NCBI GenBank assembly: GCA_002396645.1
Contig: DGYI01000015.1
Location: 1 to 64,000 of the forward strand
Direction of reading: 5' to 3'
Length of the DNA stretch: 64,000 bases
DNA from: Firmicutes bacterium UBA5010
Lineage (GTDB): Bacteria; Bacillota; Clostridia; Tissierellales; Sedimentibacteraceae
Below are positions 1 through 8,612 of this stretch, one piece after another; position 1 is the first letter of the stretch, and each line of letters begins with the position of its first letter. Made by a program: the position numbers and the translations under genes. The notes under the pieces are model-generated. The model worked only from the letters and a program-made list of their open reading frames with translations, did no database searches and was not told the DNA's origin.

Positions 1-2
1 TC

Positions 3-710
3 CAGCCAATTCTTTTTAATATATGGATTAGGTTTCCAAATTTATCAAAAATAATTTCAGTTATTTTTTTTAATAACAAAAAAAATTTAAGCATCTCTTT
101 ACTTAAAAAATCAATATATTCTATTCTCGACACTCATATAACTTTAAGAAACGATGAAGAAATAATATGGTGCTTATGGATTAGTAAAATATTCAAAATC
201 AGGCTATCACAAGAATATATAAGAAAAATATTAAATACAGAGAATTGGCTGGCGATAATAATTCTTTTAGACATGATTGATTCGCGCAAATCAGAAACTT
301 ATATTGTTAAATTAATTGATAAATTCAGAGATAGAATTATAGAAGAATATTTTTCCGAATTAAATTTAAAAGACGGGATGCTAACTGACATATGGCTTTT
401 AGCTTATGAGTCAGATAAAAATAAATGGCTCAATACAAGCGGTGAAAAAAATTTCACTTATGCTCGTAAGCATCCATTTTTTAAAAAATTATATGATATA
501 AACGTAGACTTTTACAACAACAATTTCACTTATGAGCTTGAAAAATCTAATGTATATGCTAACTATAAGGAAATATTTAAATTATTAAAACAACTTACCC
601 CTCCTGAAAAACCTGAAAAAACTAATTTGATTGAGCTTCAAGAGTTTTTAGATAAAGATACCTTATATAATAAGGCTATTTCTAATTTATTTATGGGCGA
701 AAATTATTAG
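3..710 (+). CDS. C-terminal part of a possible antiviral reverse transcriptase (partial)
   Basis: The frame is open from the left edge of the window to the stop at 710, so this is the 3' end of a longer gene and the internal ATG at 273 is not the start. About 235 residues are visible. They are helical, and include RNDEEIIWCLW (near base 150), WLLAYE (near base 396) and a later HPFFKKLYDINVDFY segment. This arrangement recalls the C-terminal helical region of bacterial 'unknown group' (DRT/Abi-type) reverse transcriptases, which defend against phage. The catalytic YxDD region would lie outside the window, so the assignment rests on resemblance from memory only. Neighbouring accessory genes on the same strand fit a defence island. 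It could equally be an unrelated helical protein. Confidence 0.4.
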   Translation, partial: QPILFNIWIRFPNLSKIISVIFFNNKKNLSISLLKKSIYSILDTHITLRNDEEIIWCLWISKIFKIRLSQEYIRKILNTENWLAIIILLDMIDSRKSETYIVKLIDKFRDRIIEEYFSELNLKDGMLTDIWLLAYESDKNKWLNTSGEKNFTYARKHPFFKKLYDINVDFYNNNFTYELEKSNVYANYKEIFKLLKQLTPPEKPEKTNLIELQEFLDKDTLYNKAISNLFMGENY

Positions 711-847
711 ACATAAAAATATTTAAATAAATAATTTATGATTATAGTAATAATTTTGCTAAGATATCAATACTAATGAAAGTCTTATATATTAGAAATT
801 TTAAAAAACTTAAAGATTAATTAATTTACGCAAAAGGAGTCTATAAA

Positions 848-1594
848 ATGGAAAAATTATTATCTGAATTTTTTACAAATAATAAAGAGTGGATAATACC
901 AGTTATTTCTTCACCTATAATTGTGTTGTTTTTTCAGAAGAGGGAATCTGTGTTTAGATTTCCAATAAAATATATGTCTGTTTATTCTAATAAAGATTAC
1001 ATTCTTTCTACAGAAACGCGTGCCATGAAAGATTTAATTGCATCAGGAATAGCATATTCTTTTTATATATTAATTATCTTTTTTGCTAGCGAATATCATA
1101 TTACACCAATAGCAAATTTAAAACATACATATTATTTCGAATTTTTTCTCTCGATTCTTTCAATACATTTATTTTACTCAGCTTTACGTATACTATTTAT
1201 CGAGGATGAACTTAATTTTAAAAATATATTATTATCGTTTTTTATTACTTTAACCGAAGGATTTTTTATAATTTTGGGAAATATATTTTTTATTATAGCA
1301 TTTTACTCTTCCCTTGATGATTCTCCATTTGATTTTTTATTATTATCTTGTGTGTGCTTTTTTATATACTTTTGTTTTGCAATCTTTGACATAAAAATAA
1401 GTGTGAAAGATGTTGTAGGTAAAAAGTATGATTCCATAATTTTACATGTTGCCGATATAGAATATTCTTATTGTGTAAAATTAGAAAATTTCAAGCAAAA
1501 CCATGACAGTATGATGTTTGAACATAAAGGTAATTATATTATAATAAAAAATGATAGAATACTTATGAAAGAGCTATGTAATTCCAAAGATTAA
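848..1594 (+). CDS. Integral membrane protein of unknown function
   Basis: 248 residues, starting at an ATG 7 bases after AAGGAGTC. I do not recognise the family. Hydrophobic segments lie at about residues 14-32, 66-84, 95-115, 125-150 and 158-180. A soluble tail of about 65 residues is rich in beta-type alternation and probably faces the cytoplasm. The gene follows the partial reverse-transcriptase-like gene by 137 bases on the same strand. A second, unrelated membrane protein of similar plan (several transmembrane helices, then a small soluble C-terminal domain) lies at the other end of this island. A role as a membrane effector of a defence module is possible but unproven. Confidence 0.6.
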   Translation: MEKLLSEFFTNNKEWIIPVISSPIIVLFFQKRESVFRFPIKYMSVYSNKDYILSTETRAMKDLIASGIAYSFYILIIFFASEYHITPIANLKHTYYFEFFLSILSIHLFYSALRILFIEDELNFKNILLSFFITLTEGFFIILGNIFFIIAFYSSLDDSPFDFLLLSCVCFFIYFCFAIFDIKISVKDVVGKKYDSIILHVADIEYSYCVKLENFKQNHDSMMFEHKGNYIIIKNDRILMKELCNSKD

Positions 1595-1622
1595 TTTCAT
1601 AAGATATGTCAAAGTGGACAAA

Positions 1623-2385
1623 GGAGGTTATATGAAAGATACATAACAGATATAAAGAAACTAATTAATTCTTTTGTAAATAATTATATGGTGCATTCGA
1701 GCATGAAAATTCAGGAAAGTCCAAAAAGGATTGTTTATCTTCGAAAAGGACAATAATAAATAGCAAAAATTTCTGTTTTACAAGTTGATTTTAACAAATT
1801 TTATGATATACTTTTGAAGATTTTAGTTATCTCAATAAAATCTTTTAATGTCATGAAAATGTCTATGAATTTAATGAAACCTCTGAATCTCTGACAGAAT
1901 ATTCAGAAGATGAACCAGAAAGTGAACCTCTTGTAAGTTTTCTTATTCGTACTGTAAAATACAATTTAGAAAACATAGCAACATACTTATATTTAGCTCA
2001 ATATGAAATCAGTATTAAAACTGGAGACGAAGTGCAACGTCGAGCTTATAATGCTCTAGAAAGTGGCAACATTGAAACTTTACGTGGCGTGCTACATGAT
2101 AAACCCGCTATTACTGAAACAATTTCATACTATTTATCAAATTCTAATGACGACTTATCCGACTCTCTATCGACAGCCATTTTTTTATTTAAAGGCATTA
2201 ATAATAATTATAAAAATGACATAGCTCACAACATAATTGACCGTACAATGTTAACTATAATAGAATATATTAATTCGATATTTTTAAAATATGTTAAATT
2301 ATTTATAGAAAAAGATATAAATTGTGATAAAAACATAATTTTACTCAATAGCTATTCAGAAATAAAAAATGATAAATATAATTAA
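1623..2385 (+). pseudogene. Decayed gene with at least two frameshifts
   Basis: A good ribosome binding site (AGGAGG at 1622-1627) precedes an ATG that hits a stop after four codons. Moving between frames restores a continuous protein-like reading: ERYITDIKKLINSFVNNY and onward to two stops near 1755, then KISVLQVDFNKFYDILLK in the next stretch, then a frame open from 1849 to the stop at 2385. The last stretch can also be read from a GTG at 2032 as a 117-residue frame, but no Shine-Dalgarno precedes it. I read this as one inactivated gene of about 250 codons. The family is not recognised. Confidence 0.5.
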
Positions 2386-2411
2386 AATATAAAGAGGAAG
2401 GAGAAATAAAT

Positions 2412-3002
2412 ATGGCTATAAAACTCAAACAAATACCTGAAAGCAATTATTCTAATGCTAAATTGTTAAAAATTAGAGATAATGTCTTAATAGCAGGAAA
2501 TTCTATATATCCAATAAATAATATATCCGCTATTGACTCTGTAAAAATTAAGTTCCCTATAATAAATATAATATTTTTAATAGTTACTATTGTAGCAGCA
2601 ATATTATTTTTTGATAATTTGCCGTTTTTAGCATTAGGGTGCGTTCTATTAGGACTTTTCTTTTTAATACCATTATTAAATCATGAAGGATATGCAATAA
2701 TAGTTGAGATAAACTCTGGAAGACAAACTATAATATGTTCTAGTGACCAAGCCTTTATAAATACAGTCTGTTTAAATTTATTAGAAGTTTTGAAATCTGG
2801 CTATGGAAATATAACAATAGATTTTTCAAACTCATCGATTTTAGGAAGTTCAATAAATGTCGGAAATAATAATTCAAGCCAAATCGAATACTTTGGTCAG
2901 GCTGAAGCAGAAGAATATTTCAGCAAAGATCACTCAGAGCAATTAATTGAAGACGATACTATAGTAAATACAGTATCCGAATTAGCAAAATCAATAGATT
3001 GA
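2412..3002 (+). CDS. DUF6232-like protein with two membrane helices
   Basis: 196 residues starting at an ATG after GGAAGGAG. The N-terminal 45 residues form a short beta-type segment (NVLIAGNSIYPINNISAID) of the kind found in DUF6232 proteins. Two hydrophobic helices follow at about residues 50-68 and 72-90. A soluble domain with a glycine/asparagine/serine-rich stretch (GSSINVGNNNSSQ, near residue 147) and an acidic tail completes the protein. It sits alone between decayed sequence on both sides. Function is unknown; such proteins are often found near mobile or defence genes. The family call is tentative. Confidence 0.55.
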   Translation: MAIKLKQIPESNYSNAKLLKIRDNVLIAGNSIYPINNISAIDSVKIKFPIINIIFLIVTIVAAILFFDNLPFLALGCVLLGLFFLIPLLNHEGYAIIVEINSGRQTIICSSDQAFINTVCLNLLEVLKSGYGNITIDFSNSSILGSSINVGNNNSSQIEYFGQAEAEEYFSKDHSEQLIEDDTIVNTVSELAKSID

Positions 3003-3082
3003 CAATCTATATAAAAATTAAACAATTTAAAGTTGATTTCCACAAAAAAAATGAAAAGTTGATTTTAATAATAGTATTATAA

Positions 3083-3455
3083 ATAGCTCATATAAATGTT
3101 GGTTCGGGTAAAACTATGCAATTAAATGTTCTTAGTGCATATCAATATTATGAAAATAGTGAGCGCAAACCATATTCCGGCTCCTATTACAGTGGAATAG
3201 AAGTTATATTTTTATATATACAATATTTATATTTCATGTTAAAATGTTCTCATGGGGGTGCTCAAGCAACTCCCTATGAGAAAAATGAAATAGGTCTTCA
3301 AGTCTGAGTGTGGTCATAATGGATGCCTAGAGGAAAGCAGAAAATGTTTAGCTGTAATGGCAAGTGAACTAGAGCGAATATCTCCAAAAGTTATAAATAA
3401 AAGCATAATTGTAATACTGAAAAACATGTCAATAAATCGGGGAAAGGGGACATAA
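3083..3455 (+). pseudogene. Remnants of one or two decayed reading frames
   Basis: No intact gene is seen between 3003 and 3654. From 3083 a frame reads IAHINVGSGKTMQLNVLSAY, which resembles a P-loop (GSGKT), and runs to a stop at 3307. It lacks an upstream start or ribosome binding site. A shift to another frame then gives SECGHNGCLEESRKCLAVM and continues to TAA at 3453-3455. A hairpin with CTCAT/ATGAG arms lies near 3250-3281. I interpret these as fragments of former genes, not a functional unit. Confidence 0.3.
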
Positions 3456-3483
3456 TAAAATACCACATAAAGTATAGCTCATC

Positions 3484-3510
3484 CTACATTTATTTTAATG
3501 TAGTTTTTTT
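3484..3510 (+). terminator. Rho-independent terminator
   Basis: CTACATT and AATGTAG form a 7-bp stem with a six-base loop, followed by seven T on the + strand. It closes the decayed region and insulates the ATPase gene that follows. Confidence 0.6.
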
Positions 3511-3654
3511 ATACCCTATGTCGTATTTTAATATTCATTGAAAAAATAGAATAAGGAATAAATATTAAAATCTTTACTTACTTCAATTCACTAATTCTTA
3601 ATATAAATAAACAATTTTTAGCTTATTTTAAAATAATATTGGGGGGAATCTTTT

Positions 3655-5445
3655 ATGATAAACATTCCGGAATGTAAAAGAACTAAAAATATTAGTGTAA
3701 GTAATTTATTTAGACAGGCAGTAAAAAAAAGCAGCTATAAATTTGATGCAAGCGTTTTACCTGAAAATTCATATTATCCCTTATATATAGGTAAAGATTA
3801 TTTAGATATATTAGAGGAGGAAAATAATGCAATAATTTGGGGCAGACGCGGTACGGGAAAAACGCATTTATTAAAAGCTTTTAATCAGAAAATAAATGAG
3901 GATAAAAATAATAAATCAATATCTTACTATATATCTTGTGATGGTTTCAAAGATAGTGATTCAATTAAAATTGATTTTGAAGATGATTTTTCAAAAATGA
4001 AATTCTACGCTACACGGACATACACAAACTTTATGAATGCATTAATTGAGTTGATAATAGATACTTATAAAGATATCCTTATAGATAAATTTAATATTAA
4101 ATCCCCTATGAAAAAAAGAGAAAAATTAGATAAGATAGAGAAGAAAATAGATTTCCTAATAGATAAAGTTAATGTAGGCTCTCCACAGATTTATGACAAA
4201 ACTCAAATTGTTACTGAGAGCGAAGATAAGGTGCATGCCAATAATATAGGCGGAGAGGTAGACGTAGGCATAACAAATGCACTACCTTACTTAAAAGCTA
4301 AAATAAATGGTATAATAAAATTGGGAAAAGAACAGTCTCGAAAAAAAATAAAAGAGATAAAATATAATTTTGAAATAAATTTTATGGAAATAAGAACAGC
4401 TTTTAACGAGTTACTAAATGAAATGGGAGTAGATCAGTTGTATATTTGCATAGATGAGCTATGGTCAATTGATCAATTATTTCCAGTGCCTATACAGCCA
4501 TTGTTTTTAGAATATATTAAGCGAACATTTTTTCGTCAACGAAAATTATTTATAAAAATTGCTTCGATTAGAGAAGCTACAAATTTAAACGCAAAATTAT
4601 CTGTTAATGCTAATTATGGTATACAAAGCGGTCATGATATTTTAGAAGTATTAAATTTAGATGTTTTTCAATTTAATATTGATGAACGTATTAATATTTT
4701 TAAAGAAATATTAATATCAAGGATAAACTATTTCTGTAAAACTATAGCAGAAAAAGATGGAGTTGAAATAATAGAATACGATGCTGACTATATATTGGAA
4801 AGTTTATTTAAAGATTTACGTCACTTCAAGAATATGGTTGGTATGTCCGGTGGAGTTCCCAGACATTATTTACACATATTTTATAATTGCCTAAAAAAAA
4901 TTAATTATAAGATTAATGAATATTATGTACATACATATTTAATATCATCAGTAGTAATTGAAATATTTGATACTGACAGACGTTCTGATATTTCTATGAA
5001 CAGTGAATCCATTTATTCAGCTATCAATAATTATATGGAAAAATCAAAAAATTATTTTTTTATAATAAAAAATGAACAAGTAAGAAGATTATATTTAGAA
5101 ATTAATAACTTAATATATTGTGAAATATTACATCGAATACCAAGTTCCTTGACACCTTTCAGGATTAAAGATATATATAAAGCATATTTTATTGACTCAG
5201 GAAAATACTTATCATTTTTGCGCGAATGTTATAATAACGACTATTCTTGCTATATTAGAGAGTTTAATATGGAAATACCTGATGACTTAGTAGACAATAC
5301 AGAAAAATATATATTAAACATAGATAATATAGAGGATGATTTCTTAGAGTGTAAAATTTGCAGTTCAAGAGTCAATAAGAATCATCCCGTCTATAAAAAA
5401 CACGGTTGTTGCACTACGTGTGGAACAAAATTACAGAATAATTAA
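3655..5445 (+). CDS. P-loop (AAA+/STAND-like) ATPase with C-terminal zinc ribbon
   Basis: 596 residues, starting at an ATG after GGGGGGAATCTTTT. A Walker A motif (GRRGTGKT, residues 63-70) and a Walker B motif (YICIDELW, about 263-270) are clear, and KIASIR (near 302) fits a sensor-1 strand. About 190 residues separate Walker A from B, including a charged lysine-rich stretch. The C-terminus carries a zinc ribbon (Cys566, Cys569, Cys586, Cys589). The layout resembles the 'P-loop ATPase, Sll1717 family' and other ORC/Cdc6-like ATPases found in defence islands. The substrate is unknown. It has its own terminators on each side, so it is probably a single-gene unit. Confidence is high for an ATPase and low for a role. 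Confidence 0.75.
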   Translation: MINIPECKRTKNISVSNLFRQAVKKSSYKFDASVLPENSYYPLYIGKDYLDILEEENNAIIWGRRGTGKTHLLKAFNQKINEDKNNKSISYYISCDGFKDSDSIKIDFEDDFSKMKFYATRTYTNFMNALIELIIDTYKDILIDKFNIKSPMKKREKLDKIEKKIDFLIDKVNVGSPQIYDKTQIVTESEDKVHANNIGGEVDVGITNALPYLKAKINGIIKLGKEQSRKKIKEIKYNFEINFMEIRTAFNELLNEMGVDQLYICIDELWSIDQLFPVPIQPLFLEYIKRTFFRQRKLFIKIASIREATNLNAKLSVNANYGIQSGHDILEVLNLDVFQFNIDERINIFKEILISRINYFCKTIAEKDGVEIIEYDADYILESLFKDLRHFKNMVGMSGGVPRHYLHIFYNCLKKINYKINEYYVHTYLISSVVIEIFDTDRRSDISMNSESIYSAINNYMEKSKNYFFIIKNEQVRRLYLEINNLIYCEILHRIPSSLTPFRIKDIYKAYFIDSGKYLSFLRECYNNDYSCYIREFNMEIPDDLVDNTEKYILNIDNIEDDFLECKICSSRVNKNHPVYKKHGCCTTCGTKLQNN

Positions 5446-5484
5446 CACAGTTTTCGATTTGTGTAAATACATTAAAAGAGAATA

Positions 5485-5535
5485 ATTAATAAAGATTAAT
5501 TTTGTCCATTTTAACAGAAGTTAATCTTTATTAAT
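5485..5535. terminator. Bidirectional terminator between convergent genes
   Basis: ATTAATAAAGATTAA (5485-5499) pairs with TTAATCTTTATTAAT (5521-5535) around a 21-base loop. It lies between the + strand ATPase gene and the - strand membrane-protein gene. Confidence 0.7.
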
Positions 5536-5630
5536 TTACAGACAAATTTAAATTTATATTTTATTGACGAAATAGAGATAGCTCTTCTATTTCTTTAATT
5601 GAGCTATAAAGAATAGAGGTTAAATTATAT

Positions 5631-6605
5631 CTATATTAATTTTTCAGTATAAGTAAACCCTATTGTATATATTCTTTTCTCATCAAATCTTAAAACACAT
5701 TTATTTTCTTCATTTAAAAATTCAATGTATATTATATCATCTTTACTGATTTTTCTTAATATGCCGCCATGTTTGTTTACAATACAAAAATCTGTTTCTG
5801 TTGTAATAACATTGTAGTTGCTGTATATATCATTGTTTTTAATACCGTTAGGCAGTATGACATTATCAGATAATAAAAGAGTATTATAGTAGTTTGTACA
5901 AAAAATTTCTTCTTTATAATAACCATAATATTTGCTAGCATCAATATGAAAAACTACATTATTTATACTATTATAGCTTGTATTTGATTTATTTCTAACT
6001 AAATTTATATAAAATAATGCTCCTAGAAAATCTAATATAATTATATTTATTAATACATATAGATTCTTTAGCTCCTCAACCCATTTCATAGAATTTATAA
6101 ATGGATCTAAAAAGTATAATAGTAGAATCTCAAACATCATAAAAAGTAATATGAAAAATATATAATTAAATTTATGTTTGTTTTTCAATCCATATTTACT
6201 TAAAATAGTATTTATTATTTCAGAAATAATAAATACTATGGCAGTTAAAACCAAGAACAATAAAGATCCAATATATATATACTCTGCTAAAGGATTATAT
6301 AGCTCAATAATTTCTTTAACGTAAACTTTTAAAGAAAACTCATACAATACAGCAGACAACACAAAGTATATAGCACATGCAATAGTGCTGAATAAGTGTA
6401 ATGTGAATTTATTGTACCGTATTTTTAATCTCCTTTTATATTCAATCTTTCTTGAAGTTTGATTATATTCGTCAAATTTTTGTTTAAATTTATTTTTAGT
6501 CGTCTTAGCTATTCCGGTAATGATTGCAGTAATAATTAAAGTTGTCAAAGTTACAATTATAGCTTCAAGCAATTTACTTCCTAAATCAAACCCCGTTTCA
6601 CCCAT
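5631..6605 (-). CDS. Multi-pass membrane protein of unknown function
   Basis: 324 residues if started at the ATG at 6605, which lies 9 bases after AGGAGG; a TTG nine bases upstream would sit on top of the ribosome binding site. Hydrophobic segments occur near residues 12-33, 72-90, 108-130, 148-166 and 183-202. A soluble C-terminal domain of about 110 residues has beta-type alternation (DIIYIEFLNEENKCVLRF). The gene is convergent with the zinc-ribbon ATPase. I do not recognise the family. It could be a membrane partner of the ATPase, but opposite strands argue against a shared operon. Confidence 0.6.
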   Translation of the reverse strand: MGETGFDLGSKLLEAIIVTLTTLIITAIITGIAKTTKNKFKQKFDEYNQTSRKIEYKRRLKIRYNKFTLHLFSTIACAIYFVLSAVLYEFSLKVYVKEIIELYNPLAEYIYIGSLLFLVLTAIVFIISEIINTILSKYGLKNKHKFNYIFFILLFMMFEILLLYFLDPFINSMKWVEELKNLYVLINIIILDFLGALFYINLVRNKSNTSYNSINNVVFHIDASKYYGYYKEEIFCTNYYNTLLLSDNVILPNGIKNNDIYSNYNVITTETDFCIVNKHGGILRKISKDDIIYIEFLNEENKCVLRFDEKRIYTIGFTYTEKLI

Positions 6606-6810
6606 AATATACAACCTCCTTTAGGAAATTATATTATATATTTTTACTATTTTCTACAATAATTATAAATTTTTATTAAAGAATATTTTTACTAAATAGC
6701 AATTGAAAACGAAATTGAAACTAAAGACACATATCAATTTAATTCTTTATATCTATGTATCTAAATACTTACAATATTAATTTGCCAAGCTTTTTTAATT
6801 CTATTTAATT

Positions 6811-6966
6811 GTCACCACTAAGAACAGTCTGCTAATGCTTACTGATGACCCGCTTGTTAAGGACACATTGAGATTTTTAAAAAAATGTGAGATAGTTCAT
6901 TTTCAACACTTTGGAGAGAGGCTAAGGCTTGCAGAGGAAAAGATGAACAGTAAAAAATACTTTTAA
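6811..6966 (+). pseudogene. cotJC: Fragment of a spore coat protein CotJC (manganese-catalase family)
   Basis: An ATG at 6835 opens a 43-codon frame whose start reads MLTDDPLVKDTLRFLKKCE, then VHFQHFGERLRLAEE. This matches my memory of the extreme C-terminus of CotJC proteins (DP-VKDTLRFL-EREVVHFQRFGE). The rest of the roughly 190-residue protein is missing: the frame is closed by TAA at 6796. No ribosome binding site precedes the ATG. It is a truncated relic at the junction between the accessory island and the conserved chromosome, and hints that the lineage once made spores. Confidence 0.6.
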
Positions 6967-6975
6967 TATTTAAAA

Positions 6976-7027
6976 TAAAAGATTAAGACTCTCAGATTCA
7001 GATTAACCTATCGAGTCTTAATCTTTT
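6976..7027. terminator. Bidirectional terminator
   Basis: AAAGATTAAGACTC and GAGTCTTAATCTTT form a long stem around a 21-base loop, with A/T runs on both sides. It ends the aldo/keto reductase transcript on the - strand. Confidence 0.75.
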
Positions 7028-7033
7028 TATATT

Positions 7034-8044
7034 TTATTCAAATGCTTTTACTACGTTTTCTAATTTATCTCTTATTTGAAGATTGTATGGACATCTGGTT
7101 TCGCATATTCCGCATTTTACGCAGGCATCGGCCTTTATTGCAAGAGTATTGTATCTGCCGGATGCCCAGTCCTTGAGATTGTATCTTGTTACATAGCCTT
7201 CGAACAGGAACATTGACGGGATATCAATTTTTTGAGGACATGGAAGGCAGTAACCGCATCTTCTGCAAAAGTCATTTCCTAACTCTTTTCTTATATCTTC
7301 TATTTTTTTGTTATCTTCTTCTGTCAGAGGAGATATATTGTTTGCTACGCTTGCATTTTTCTTTACCTGCTCTATGCTGTCCATACCCGGTATAGCAACT
7401 GTAACAAGGCCTGAGTCAAATATATATTTAAGTGCTATTTCAGCGTCTTGAATTGCTCCTCCTGCCAATGGCTTCATAGATATAACGGCTATGTTTTTTT
7501 CTTTTGCTCTTTCAAAAACCTTTACAGCCTGTTGTTCAACTATGTTAAACGGGAATTGAACAGTTTCGATTATATCATATTCCAAGAATTTTTCCAGCAT
7601 TGAAATGTTATGGCTTGTAACACCGATATGCTTTATGAGTCCCTTTTCTTTTGCCTCTGCAAGTGCCTTAAATGCACCATTTTCAGATATTACATTGTCA
7701 AACTGCTCCTGCTTGCTTACATTATGGATTTGGTATAAATCTATATAATCAACATCAAGCTGTTTTAAACTTTGCTCTATAAAAGCTTTCATAGTATCAT
7801 AGGTGTATCCCATTGCTTTTGTTGCAATATAAAAGCTGTCTCTTCCGAGTTCTTTTAATGCTTTTCCTATATAGCCCTCGCTGACCGTATAGCCTATTGC
7901 GGTATCAATAAAATTAATACCTTGATTTTTCAATTCTTTTATTATGTCTACAGCTTCTTGTTCTGTCAATCTTTGTATCGGAATTCCTCCAAAGCCAAGA
8001 CAGCTTACCTCAAGACCTGTTTTGCCTAAAATATTTTTGTTCAT
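7034..8044 (-). CDS. Aldo/keto reductase with C-terminal 4Fe-4S ferredoxin domain
   Basis: 336 residues, starting at an ATG after GGAAGGACG. The N-terminal 250 residues form an AKR barrel (start NILGKTGLEVSCLGFGG; IDTAIGY holds the catalytic Asp and Tyr; QIHNVS holds the His). The C-terminus carries two cysteine clusters typical of two 4Fe-4S centres: Cys260/263/266/269 (CRRCGYCLPCP) and Cys308/311/314/318 (CVKCGICETRCP). Such proteins are common in anaerobes and probably use the clusters for electron transfer with NAD(P)H. The natural substrate is unknown. It is a single gene with its own terminator, divergent from the metal-efflux pair. Confidence 0.9.
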   Translation of the reverse strand: MNKNILGKTGLEVSCLGFGGIPIQRLTEQEAVDIIKELKNQGINFIDTAIGYTVSEGYIGKALKELGRDSFYIATKAMGYTYDTMKAFIEQSLKQLDVDYIDLYQIHNVSKQEQFDNVISENGAFKALAEAKEKGLIKHIGVTSHNISMLEKFLEYDIIETVQFPFNIVEQQAVKVFERAKEKNIAVISMKPLAGGAIQDAEIALKYIFDSGLVTVAIPGMDSIEQVKKNASVANNISPLTEEDNKKIEDIRKELGNDFCRRCGYCLPCPQKIDIPSMFLFEGYVTRYNLKDWASGRYNTLAIKADACVKCGICETRCPYNLQIRDKLENVVKAFE

Positions 8045-8176
8045 CTATAATCGTCCTTCCAATAAATTTGTTTTAATATTTTTAATATTCACAGTATTTA
8101 TTATAGTATTTGTAATATTAAAAAGCAAATGGAAATATATTATATAGATGCATTCAAAAATATTTTGTTTTTGATA

Positions 8177-8229
8177 TTGACTTTTTTAAAATTGTATTAT
8201 ATGATACATATGAATAGATTTTCATATGT
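8177..8229 (+). promoter_or_regulatory. Promoter and operator of the ArsR-metal ATPase operon
   Basis: A -35 box TTGACT (8177-8182) and a -10 box TATGAT (8200-8205) are 17 bases apart. A perfect 9-bp inverted repeat, ACATATGAA/TTCATATGT (8206-8214 and 8221-8229), starts directly after the -10 box. This is the usual place for an ArsR/SmtB operator, where the metal-free repressor blocks transcription. Confidence 0.75.
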
Positions 8230-8258
8230 TCATTTATTAATTTGGGAGGTCTACTACT

Positions 8259-8594
8259 ATGATAGAAAAAAATAAACATAACAATGAGTGTTGTAAAATA
8301 TGCGATATAGAGCCTACAGACGAAACAACCTACAGATTGTCGGAGCTGTTTAAAGCTTTCGGAGATCAAAACAGAATTAAAATATTATTCGCATTATTCC
8401 ACCACGAGCTATGTGTTCAAGATATAGCAGATAAATTAAATATGACACAGTCTAATGTTTCACATCAGTTGAAAATTCTAAAGAATATAAAACTCGTGAA
8501 ATTTAGAAAGGATGGAAAAACAATTTACTATTCTCTTGATGATGACCACGTAGAAAAAATATTTGAGCAGGGATTTGAACATATTAATCACTAA
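8259..8594 (+). CDS. ArsR/SmtB-family metal-responsive repressor
   Basis: 111 residues, starting at an ATG after GGGAGGT. A winged helix-turn-helix spans about residues 27-95 (ELCVQDIADKLNMTQSNVSHQLKIL includes the recognition helix). Possible metal ligands are the N-terminal CCKIC cysteines, the single Cys in ELCVQDIA, and a C-terminal Asp/His set (DDDHVEKIF and FEHINH) matching the alpha-5 zinc site of SmtB/CzrA. It lies 18 bases upstream of the P-type ATPase and behind an operator-like palindrome. It probably represses both genes until zinc, cadmium or lead rises. Confidence 0.9.
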   Translation: MIEKNKHNNECCKICDIEPTDETTYRLSELFKAFGDQNRIKILFALFHHELCVQDIADKLNMTQSNVSHQLKILKNIKLVKFRKDGKTIYYSLDDDHVEKIFEQGFEHINH

Positions 8595-8612
8595 GCCTGG
8601 GAGGGACATAAA

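Noticed and set aside
3116..3307. 63-codon frame starting at an ATG
   Set aside because: No Shine-Dalgarno; the frame continues upstream without a start and looks like part of a decayed gene, so it is listed only as a remnant.
3245..3455. Structured non-coding RNA or group II intron end
   Set aside because: Only one hairpin is visible; no domain V-like structure and no match to any RNA class I know, while the sequence reads as degenerate coding DNA.
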